From Chamaea fasciata (lineage: Eukaryota; Chordata; Aves; Passeriformes; Sylviidae): 64,000 nt of DNA. This document shows, piece after piece, positions 35,951 to 45,652 of this stretch (within the stretch, counting starts at the first letter, position 1; the number at the start of each line of letters is the position of its first letter). The notes under the pieces were generated by a model, which had not been told where the DNA came from, ran no database searches, and worked only from the letters and a program-made list of their open reading frames with translations. A program made the position numbers and the translations under genes. The stretch lies in contig JARCOQ010000017.1 of NCBI GenBank assembly GCA_029207755.1, positions 62,001 through 126,000 on the forward strand. Direction: 5' to 3'.

Positions 35951-36461
35951 AGGCAGACTGAAATGCAGCTCCCAGGGAGGGAGGCCAGGCTGTGCCTCGG
36001 GGAGCTCCGGGAATCTGGGATTGCCCGTGGGATTCAAGGGCTGGAAAAGCACACCCACCTGCCAGGTTCAGTGCTGGGACAGAGCAAGGCCGGGGCTCGG
36101 GGGCAGCAGTCAGAGCTGGGACTGCAGGAGAACACCCCAAACCCGGGTTAAACATCCGGCACGACACGCAGCACGCTCCGGGAGAAACTCGGGCGGGAGA
36201 AGCCCCGGGATGCTCCACGTTCCTTGCCCTTGGCAGCTGTGCCAGGGCCTCCCTCAGAATGCTGACCTCACGGTGCAGCTCCTACAAAACAGGAGAACTT
36301 ATGGGAATCGCCCAGAATCCCTGGACTTCCAGTTATTAAGAACCACAGCTGCAGCGAAAGGTGTACAAACGCTACTGCAAACCAGCAGGGCTGAGGAGAC
36401 GCAGGGATTTATTCCCGAGGGGACACAAGGATCCCTCAGCCAGCCAGGATTTCTGGGCAGA

Positions 36462-36845
36462 ATTCCTGCAATAACCAAAATTCACCTTGGCAAACAGAGG
36501 AGGCGGAGGAGGAGGAGGAGGAGGAGGAGGAGGAGGAGGAGCAGGAGGAGGAGGAGGAGGAGGACGAGGACGAGGAGGAGGAGGAGGAGACGAGGAACAC
36601 ACTCCGGCTGACAGCAAGGATTTCTTGGAAAAGGCAGGAAATCAAAGGGACAGTCTGTGTCCAGTTCTGGCCAGGTAATTACCCAGGAGTCAGAGAGAAA
36701 AGTGGGAACCTTGGACTGGGATGAGGCCTTCCAGGGGCTTCACTTCCTACTGGCTCTCTCCTCTTTTTGCCAACTACCTGCAAGAGGAAAAACAACAGGA
36801 GTCAAGGTCAAACATGGACAGGATGTGCTGGCTTCAGGCAGACTG
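36462..36845 (+). repeat. Nested direct repeat, second copy, with expanded GGA tract
   Basis: Second copy of the nested repeat. Its purine tract (36497-36594) is three times as long as in the first copy and is interrupted by GCA and GAC triplets. It starts immediately after the right end of duplication copy A. Confidence 0.85.
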
Positions 36846-36849
36846 CAGT

Positions 36850-39800
36850 GCACCTCGCAGGAATCACTGAAAGGCATGAAAGGAACCAAGGGAAATTAAA
36901 GAAGAGCTGCCACCTCCAAGGGCTCTCCAAGGCAGGCTCAGAACCCTTACCAACGATTGGCTTTAATACAGCAACTCACACAGAGTCACCAACACCACAC
37001 GGACACAGCACCGTTCTTTTGGAGTGGAGTTCTAGAGAAATACGGAAGAACGGAAAAGCCTTCCTAAACCCGGAAACTCCTTGAAGAGATAGACAGGGCA
37101 CAGCTGCTGACAGAGCCTTGGGATTCAGGGGGAAAACCCCAAGTTTTCAGTCTTTAGCATCTTCCACTCTGCCATCGTTGACAGCAAACACGGCTTCAGC
37201 CTCAGGGAGACGCGGAGAACTCCGAGATTTTGCAGATCCTGCTCTCACCTCTCGCCCCATATTTTTCCTTTCTTCCAAAACGATGACAACAAGAAAAGTC
37301 AACTATTGCAGTTTTGCTTGCTTGATGTATTTTTTGGTTTTACTTACACGTGACTTTCAGATCCCCATCCACACTCAGAATCATTCAAACCTTCGAGCAC
37401 AGAGCCTCCAGGCACCGCTTATTTCTTCTGACATTTGATTCAAGAAGACCATTTTTCAGAGCCTGACATGAGATTGGCAACTAAGTTTCATTTTACAGCT
37501 CTTCCCCTTTTTAAACTGTGTTTCCTCAAAGCTTCCCAATTGTGCTAAGCTTAGAATTCACCCCAAGGAAGACCTGAAAAATGCCTTGCCATTTCCTTTC
37601 CTCCTCCCCCAAGCCCCATCAGGCTGGCAGAAGGCATTAGTACTGTTTCCAGAGCAGTTGGCCTCACTTGGACTGTTGGTCTGTAACGGCTGCAACAAAA
37701 TACGCCCTCCTGGAAGCAGTTCAGCACTTACTGATCACTTCTTTGTTTTGGCACTTCCCAGCCAGGGCCTGCGGGGCCTCCTGCAGGTGCAGGTCTTCGC
37801 TGACAAGGCTCCACTTGTGCAGCAGGAGCAGCAGGAGCAGCAGGAGCAGCAGCAGGAGCAGCAGGAGCAGCAGCAGGAGCAGCAGGACCAGCAGGAGCAC
37901 CAGGAGCAGCAGGAGAAGCAGGAGAAGCAGGAGCAGCAGGAGCAGCAGGAGCAGCAGCAGGAGCAGCAGCAGGAGCAGCAGCAGCAGCAGCTCCCTGAAA
38001 TTTTAGAAAATATTAGAAAAATACAGGCAAAAATCTCACCTCTGTCCTCCCCTAAGGACATCCCCAGGACATCATCCCAGTTTTTCCCAGCTAGGAGCTG
38101 CAAGGAATTCAGGCAGGGGAAATGACATCAGGGAACAGCTTTGTAAAGTCAAAGGCAGAAAGAGAAGATCCACCAGCAAGGGCAGGAAAGGGGAAAGGTT
38201 TCTGAAAACATTTCTGCAGTCTAATTAATAATTATTTCCGCTTCCCCAGCGAGAAGAACACAGACTCACAGCCATTCAGGCCTGACAGTCCCCTGCAGCC
38301 AGAGCTCAGCACACATCCACAGAAGCAAGTCCAGCATCTGAAAGAAAAAAAAAAAAAAACAAAAAACAAACACAACAATCAAACCAGTAGGAAAAGGTGA
38401 TTTCTTTGGCTTCAAAGTTATTTCAAGTTCTTAAAGCCCAACACAGCTGATAGGAGAAACAGAGCCAGGGCTCCTGGCAGACAGAGGGTGTTTTCCCCCC
38501 GAGAGAATTGCAGAGGAATTGTCTGGGATTTGGACTGTCCCTCGGGGTGACACCAGTTGCTGTGACTTCTATCATTCCATATGTTTGACTCCCAAAACTT
38601 CCCAGCCCAGGGGCTTGAGCTGACAGGGCAGCACAAAGATTGTTCTCTGTGTGGTGCCCAGATTTGGGGTTCACTGTCACCTTTGCTAGTTTAGATGAAT
38701 TATACCCACGGCCCCGAATTCCCTGCTCAGTTCCCGCTGCAATAACCTCACAGTGCCTCACGGAGCACGGATATTCCCACGCAGAGCTGCTGCTTGAATG
38801 CCAGACGTGTCAGGAACCAGCAGAGCTTCCAAGGAAGCTCAGCAGGATGGGGACAGGATAGGTTTTTATTCCATAGATTTGGTTAATTCTAACCCTCATC
38901 CCCTGGGGGTCACCTGTCAGATTTCCCTGGAATTCAGCCACCCCCTGAGCTCGGGCTCCAGGTGATGTTTCAGAGCAGGAGAAGGCACTGGCCGGCCTGT
39001 GCTGAGGCAGCCCCTGTGCCCTCGGGAGGACACAGCTCCCTGCAGGAGCTCAGCTCCTTTCCGAGCCCCAGCAGTGGCCTCTGCAAGTGCCTTTCCCTCA
39101 GGCAAGGGACGCCCATCCCTGCCTTCAGCACACCTCCAGTGGGACCCACCTGCAAAAGCTTTCCATCGCTTCTGCACTCCGGCCGGCTCCCTGGAAAAGT
39201 CCAGACTTCATCCAAACGAAACTCCATCCCACTCAAACCTTTGATTTTGAGGCATCTCCGAGGGCCGTTGCTCTGGATTTAATTTCTGTGAGGGAGGAGC
39301 GCCTTGGCTTTAATGCTGCCGACGGGTGATGTCCTCAGGCTGAAAGGGAGGGGATTTGGGGTGGCCAGGACATCCCTGGCAACTGTGTGGGAGCTCTGGG
39401 AGGTGGGAATTGCTGTCTGAGCCCCTCTGCAGACAGCCCGAGCCGCCGTTCCCGGGCAATGCCAGCTGTTCCCTGGGGAGCTCATGGGCTGTGGGTGCCT
39501 CTGTCCGGGCTGCAGCATCTCCCCGTGCCAGGCGGGAGCAGCCCCTGGCCGAGGAGCCGCGGCAGCCCCGGGGCCGTGTCCGTGCCAGCCCCGAGCCCGG
39601 CCCCGGGCCCTGCGTTTGGCCGCCGCTGCCACGGGCGGGGCCCCGCAGGCACAGCTCCTCCCTGCACATCATCCCAGGGCTGCTGGCCCCGCTGGGGCTG
39701 CCGGCCTCCTTCCTCCCTGCGCCTCCGGGCACCCGGGACACCTGCAGGAAACCCCGAGGGACACTGCAGGCGGCACGGGGGGGCACCGAGGCCTCCGGCC

Positions 39801-40190
39801 AGAAAAGCAGCCCCGGCCTCAGCAGCTGCCATCAGTTTGGCCCGGCAACACTCACCTGCAGGAAACGCCCCTGTGCGGGTGGGACCGGCCCTGCCTCTCT
39901 GCAGAGCTTTGGCCGTGGAAGAAGGGAAGCCTCAGGACTCGTCCTGCTCCTTTCCGCCCGGAAAGAGACTTTGTGTGAGTACTTTTACGGCAGCTGCTGG
40001 GTAAATCCTGGAAAGAACAGGAAATCAGCGTCACTGGAAGAGCTTTGTGCTGTCGTGAGCTGCCAGCCACTTCTGCCCTCGAGCCATTCCAGGGGCTGGT
40101 GTGTGAAGCAGCTTTGGCAGAGAAGGCGGCACTGCACTTACCTTAGTGGGGCCAAGCGTTGCCATCCTATGGAGGTCCATCCCCATAATG
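36850..40190. other. Spacer between duplication copies; no recognised gene
   Basis: Unique-looking DNA with a GC-rich stretch at about 39400-39850 and a CAG/GAG array (separate entry). Several frames exceed 100 codons in the GC-rich part, but they overlap on both strands and show no known domain. Confidence 0.5.
37818..37991. repeat. (CAG/GAG)n triplet array
   Basis: About 175 bp of GCAGGA, GCAGCA and related triplets. One plus-strand frame reads it as Gln/Glu (QEQQEQQ), the minus strand as Cys/Ser. There is no evidence of an exon around it. Confidence 0.9.
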
Positions 40191-40191
40191 C

Positions 40192-40318
40192 AGAGATTGG
40201 TTCAGCTGCTTGGAGCAGAGTCCGGGTAATGCCAAGGTGCTGAGTTCGATTCTCAAACGGTCCGTCCGCTTGAGAGTCAGATTTTAGGATCCCTCTCAGC
40301 CTCAGTATATCCTGTGAC
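40192..40318 (+). mobile_element. tRNA-Ile-derived SINE with CR1 tail (TguSINE1-like)
   Basis: The head GGTTCAGCTGCTTGGAGC, then GGTAATGCCAAGG and a B box GAGTTCGATTC (40242-40252), parallels vertebrate tRNA-Ile but has lost anticodon-loop bases. The tail (about 40275-40318, AGATTTTAGGATCCCTCTCA then CTCAGTATATCCTGTGA) matches a CR1 3' end. A tRNA-Ile head on a CR1 tail is the published structure of TguSINE1 in songbirds. Confidence 0.65.
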
Positions 40319-40382
40319 CTGGAAATAAGAGGAAAATTCTCGGCTGAGTTTTAATAAAACAGCTTTTGCCATTGCAGGGTGT

Positions 40383-41460
40383 GAGCTGCACTCGGCGATT
40401 TTCGGCCGCGACGAGCCCCACGAGCCTTCCGCCCTTCCTTGCCGCCATCATGGTTGCGTCTGAGGCCACTTCCGGTTCCGCCGGCATCTTTTTTGCGGCT
40501 CGACATAGGCCCCGGCAGGTGTTTACACAGACGCCTGACTAAATCCACGAATTTAAAAGCAAACGCGGCGCGGCTGAGCACACGGCCCGTGTCCCCACAC
40601 CTGGAGACGCCGCGGAAAATTGCGCCCCGGCGGCGCCGTAGTCGGGGTTTTGTGCAGGCATCTGTCTAAACGCCTATAGGGTCCTTATTTTTTCGCGCCC
40701 TTTTGGCCGCCCTTTTTGGAAGGTCGGGTGCCTCGCGCCTCGGCGCCATGTTGTGAGGGGCGTCGCGTGACTTCCGCTTTTCCTTGCCGCCATCTTGGCT
40801 GCGGCTGAGGCCACTTCCGTCCCGGCCGCCATGTTCTTGGCGCCTCGGCATAGGCCCCCGGCAGGTGTTTACACAGACGCCTGACTAAATCCGCGAATTT
40901 AAAAGCGAGCACGGCGCGGCTGAGCACACGGCCCGTGTCGGCACACCTGGAGACGCCGCGGAAAATTGCGTCCCGGCGGCGCCGTAGTCGGGGTTTCCTG
41001 CAGGCGTCTGGCTAAACGCCTATAGGGTCCTTATTTTTTCGCGCCCTTTTGGCCGCCCTTTTTGGAAGGTCGGGCGCCTCGCGCCTCGGCGCCATTTTGT
41101 GAGGGTGGTCGCGTGACTTCCGCTTTTGCCTTCCGCCATCTTTGTTGCGGCTGAGGCCACTTCCGTCCCGGCCGCCATGTTCTTGGCGGCTCGACATAGG
41201 CCCCGGCAGGTGTTTACACAGACGCCTGACTAAATCCGCGAATTTGAACGCAAGCGCGGCGCGGCTGAGCACACGGCCCGTGTCCCCACACCTGGAGACG
41301 CCGCGGAAAATTGCGCCCCGGCGGCGCCGTTGTCGGGGTTTCGTGCAGGCAGCTGGCTAAACGCCTATAGGGTCCTTATTTTTTCCCGCCTCTTTATGCC
41401 GCCTTATTTAGAAGGTCAGGCGCCTCGTGTCTCGCCGCCATCTTGATAGTGGAACCCACT
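40383..41460 (+). repeat. 346-bp CpG tandem repeats with YY1- and ETS-like sites (3 units)
   Basis: Units align at 40440, 40786 and about 41132, spacing 346 bp. Each carries CCGCCAT(C/G)(T) YY1-like boxes (40441, 40786, 40825, 41133, 41171, and a terminal one at 41433) and ETS-type CACTTCCG or GACTTCCG boxes. Shared segments include CAGGTGTTTACACAGACGCC and ACGCCTATAGGGTCCTTATT. The composition is that of a housekeeping promoter repeated in tandem. Confidence 0.85.
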
Positions 41461-41729
41461 AATAGGCCCCCTCGGCTGCTCGGACAAGCGCCTGACTGAA
41501 TGGACTGTCGCCCGCGGCGCCGCTGCGCCCCCATCCCGTGTCCGCACACCCGCAAACGCCGCGGAAAATCGCGCACGGACGGCTCCGGGGTCCGGGTGGC
41601 GCGCGCAGGCAGCCGGCTGCCACGCGCCCGGGCTCCTTGCCTTTTTCCCTCCCTTTCGGCCCCGAGCTGCGGGCGGGCGGGCGGCAGCGCCGCCCCCGAG
41701 CTCACAATGCGGGGCTGCCACGCGTGTCG

Positions 41730-41945
41730 GGGACGGGCGGGGGGGACAGCTGCACTACCGCTCTTTGCCCACAGGGTGGCAGCATTGCCGCACAGATCAG
41801 GCGGGACGGGCGGGAGGGACAGCTGCACTACCGCTCTTTGCCCACAGGGTGGCAGCATTGCCGCACAGATCAGGCGGGACGGGCGGAGGGGGACAGCTGC
41901 ACTACCGCTCTCTGCCCACAGGGTGGCAGCACTGCCGCGCGGCGG
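41730..41945 (+). repeat. 73-bp repeats with CTCF-like motif (3 units, copy B)
   Basis: CCACAGGGTGGCAG occurs at 41769-41782, 41842-41855 and 41916-41929, spacing 73 and 74 bp, each after CTGCACTACCGCTCT. Confidence 0.75.
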
Positions 41946-42089
41946 CGCGGAGCGGAGGCATAAACGAACGTGCCCAGAAATGCCCTGGCGAACAGCCTCC
42001 GGAATAAACGGCCCAAAAGACCCCCGAGCACACCTGCGAGAGCCCTGCCAGCAACCAGACCGAAACAAAACAGCCTTTCGTTCAGGCTC

Positions 42090-42480
42090 TATTTCAATAT
42101 TTTTTATCTTTGTGATTCTGATATTTACATTCATCATTACAATTCATCTTTTATATTATGTACATTATACATCATGTATTATGTTTATTATACTATTATA
42201 TTTATTATAGATATTTAATATATAAAACTAGATATGAAATAATTTATTATTTATAACGCTGTTATAAATAATAATACAATTAATTTAAATATCGTGTTTA
42301 TTATGTACATTATAGATGTTTATATTACATATATTATACATATTTATAAAACGTAGTATGTAATAATATATTGTGTATTTTTTATTGATATTATTTTTCA
42401 TATCCCTATACTTTCTGTAATTTTTCTTTTTCATTATTTTTTAAATTCGTTTGTTTATATTTTAAACGATATTTTACACT
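42090..42480. repeat. AT-rich block (copy B)
   Basis: Same A/T block as at 33595-33990, with several small indels between the copies. Confidence 0.85.
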
Positions 42481-43004
42481 AGATGAATTCATTAACCTAA
42501 CACATCAGAAACACAATTAATTTGAATTAAATGAGCCTGGTTTTCTAAGGGGTAAAGTTTTAATCTTTATTTAGATAATATGGGCATATTTTCTCTATCT
42601 GTATGGGGTTTTTTTGGTGGGTTGCGGGGGATTTTATTTTGGGGGTTTTCTTTTTTTGTTCGCTTTGTTTTGGATTTCTTTGCTAATAAACAAGCAGGGT
42701 CGGAGAGTTCAAAATAAAACGTCTACTTTGTTTTTATTGCTCCCTCTGAAATACGCCTCGACAGCCTGGACAGCAGGCTGCTGCTGGTAACACTGTGCAC
42801 GGGTAGGAGGAGACCTGGTCGGGGCTGGGAAGGAAAAAACGGCACCACGGTGGTCACAGCTTTCTCCCTTCAGGAGTTTTATGGAGCAGAAAATACAGAG
42901 CTTTTGCCAACTGCGCTGTCTATGACATCCCGACGTCCAGCGGGCACCGAGGTCATTTCTCATCTTTCTTGCCAACAGCCAAACCCCCAGGCGCCCGGGG
43001 GAAG

Positions 43005-43335
43005 AAAGAGTATGGGGAAAAAAAAAAGGAACAAAGAAAACATGAAAAAATAAACCAAAACTATAGAAAATAATAAATAAAATTAAAATACCAAAAGAAA
43101 AAAAATTTCAAAGTAACAAAAAAGTGGAAAAAAAATTTAAACAAAAAATTAAAATAAAAAACGAAAAGTAGTTTTAACAAGTAAATAAATAGCTAAAGAA
43201 AAAAAAATTAAAAAACTGAAGAAAAAGTCTTTGAAAAACCACAAAACGCAACATGAAAAACCACAACAAAAGAGCACAAAAATACAAAAATAACAAAAAA
43301 TAAAATACAAAATTAAATAAACGCAGCTCTCACCT
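43005..43335. repeat. A-rich low-complexity block (copy B)
   Basis: Counterpart of 34500-34840. Confidence 0.85.
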
Positions 43336-44646
43336 CCTGCCACTGCCTAAAAAAGCGCCATGGCTTTCCTCAATTATGCAGCAATAAGGGAAACAAACCC
43401 AGTGCCCCCCAGAACAGAAGGTTTTCTAGACAATTCCCACTTCTGCTTGGAAACAAATTCTATTTTAGTGGGAAGCTCATTTTGGACAAACACCCAAATG
43501 TGCCAAGGTAGGAAAGAACCAGCCCCTTGTGTCCAAGGAACAGCAGCTAGGCCTGGATTCAGGTTTTAATGGCATTTATGTAATTAAAAATGCAGTAAAT
43601 TGAACTTTACAAAGAGACGAATCGTGGCAAATAAATACTTCAAAGTTTTCTTGGGAATTCACAGAATTTTGTGGAGATGGTGCTGGACAATTGCTGATTT
43701 ACCAACATTAATTGGGTAAATTTCCTTAGAAATGTGCTCTACAAGGTACAAAAATTCCAATTAGGATGGAAAATTGGAATAAATAAATATTCCCTTACTA
43801 AAATCAGAGAGAAAATCAGAGTTATTCCTTCAATTAAAAGGAAGGAATAACATCCAAATCCAAGCCTGCCTGGAAAACAAGCTCAGGAATTTCTAACATT
43901 GAAAACTTTTGCAAGAGTCATGAAGTTGGTGAAAGTTCATGGAATGATGATTTAAAATCTGCTTCCTCTGCTCTGATTTAAAGGGAAGTGGGAATTCAAC
44001 AGGTCCAGTTACTCCCATCCAACCTTGGACTGGGATAAGGCCTTCCAGTGGCTTCACTTCCTACTGGCTCTCTCCTTTTCGCCAACTACCTGCAAGAGGA
44101 AAAGCAACAGGAATAAAGTCTCAAACAGGATGGCCTTGGTCCAGGCAGACTGAGGTGCAGCTCCCAGGGAGGGAGGCCAGGCTGTGCCTCGGGGAGCTCC
44201 AGGAATCTGGGATTGCCCGTGGGATTCAAGGGCTGGAAAAGCACACCCACCTGCCAGGTTCAGTGCTGGGACAGAGCAAGGCCGGGGCTCGGGGGCAGCA
44301 GTTAGAGCTGGGACTGCAGGAGAACACCCCAAACCCGGGTTAAACATCCGGCACGACACGCAGCACGCTCCGGGAGAAACTCGGGCGGGAGAAGCCCCGG
44401 GATGCTCCACGTTCCTTGCCCTTGGCAGCTGTGCCAGGGCCTCCCTCAGAATGCTGACCTCACCGTGCAGCTCCTACAAAACAGGAGAACTTATGGGAAT
44501 CGCCCAGAATCCCTGGACTTCCAGTTATTAAGAACCACAGCTGCAGCGAAAGGTGTACAAACGCTACTGCAAACCAGCAGGGCTGAGGAGACGCAGGGAT
44601 TTATTCCCGAGGGGACACAAGGATCCCTCAGCCAGCCAGGATTTCT

Positions 44647-45652
44647 CCCAGGCTCTTCCCACTGCTCTCTAAGGACACAAACAGCAGTTTTTCCCTCGAG
44701 TTCCCCTTTCCATCAATGCCAAGACTCGTGTTCTCCTCCAACCCCAGGTTCAGGAAGGAAAGTAGGAATATTATCACTGCACAGACTGTCCAGGAGGGTG
44801 TGACTGAGGCAGCAGCACCAGCTCCCACTCCACTGCTGCTCTGGATTCCTGAGCAGCTCCTTTCCATCCTGCCCTTCCCAGCACCATTCCCTGGGTGCCA
44901 TGTCCACAGACACCTTCTCCATGCAGCTTAAAACCCACAGACACCAACAGAAAGGAGATCAAAAATCAATTCACATGCTGCTAGTCAGAGAGAATGGGAG
45001 AGGCCTAAAAATCTGCATTTATTTTAGAACACTAGAGCAATTTCTTCATGACCCTGACTATCAGTGATGGGCAGATAAACACCTTCTTTAACTTACTACC
45101 TGCAAAAACATCAAGTTTCAAGTTTAGTAAAGATAAAATTTTGCTGCAAAAATAAAAGAGGTGGGATGTTGGTGTTAGTGCTTTAACCTTTGGACATTAG
45201 CGGCTATTTGTAAAACAAATTCATTATTGAAGCAGCTAACTTGAAAATAAGGGGTTTTTACAATAAAGTTGACCAAAAAAGAATCTCAAAATTAAGATAT
45301 AGGCTGCACAAATATTTAAGAAAAAAAAAGTTGTCTTTCGTGCATATAACCTGCCAGCCTCTCATGTTTTCAGTCCTTACCATTTATTTTTACCAAGGTG
45401 ATGATTAAAACCTTGTCAAAAGCTCAAAAAAAAAAATTCCAGGACAAGGCAGGTGTTTTCCCAAGTACCCTCAGTGTGGAGCTGTGTCAGCCACAAGTGT
45501 TTGCTCCCGCAGCCCAGCCCGGAGCAGGCTCCAGCTGCTGCCCAGGGGGGTTACCAAGGGACTCACCTGTTTGAAGCTGTAAACGCAGGTGGCCTGCACT
45601 GGAGTGCCAATAAATGTGAAATGTGTGACTCTCACCTTGAATAGCGATCGAT
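44647..45652. other. Unique spacer before the macrosatellite
   Basis: About 1 kb of AT-leaning DNA, no recognised gene or element. It ends abruptly where the 4,872-bp array begins. Confidence 0.6.

Larger units (their letters stand above)
33100..36453 (+). repeat. Segmental duplication, copy A
   Basis: Direct repeat of 41518-44646, near-identical over long stretches, from CCGTGTCCGCACACCCGCAA to CAGCCAGCCAGGATTTCT. It contains, in order, a CpG module with two 73-bp repeats, an AT-rich block, an A-rich block and about 1.6 kb of unique sequence. Relative to copy B it has about 290 extra bases (35537-35828) and one fewer 73-bp unit. Confidence 0.95.
41518..44646 (+). repeat. Segmental duplication, copy B
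   Basis: Partner of 33100-36453. It lacks the segment equivalent to 35537-35828: the sequence jumps from ACTCCCATCCAA directly to CCTTGGACTGGG. It diverges from copy A at GGATTTCTCCCAGG (44640s). Confidence 0.95.

Noticed and set aside
37586..38125. 179-codon Gln/Glu-rich frame
   Set aside because: Its length comes from a CAG/GAG array; no flanking exon signals or homology.
39356..40243. 295-codon frame in a GC-rich stretch
   Set aside because: Overlapping frames of similar length on both strands, no domain; composition effect.
40192..40263. Functional tRNA-Ile gene
   Set aside because: The anticodon loop is missing bases, the acceptor stem does not pair, and a CR1 tail follows; it is a SINE.
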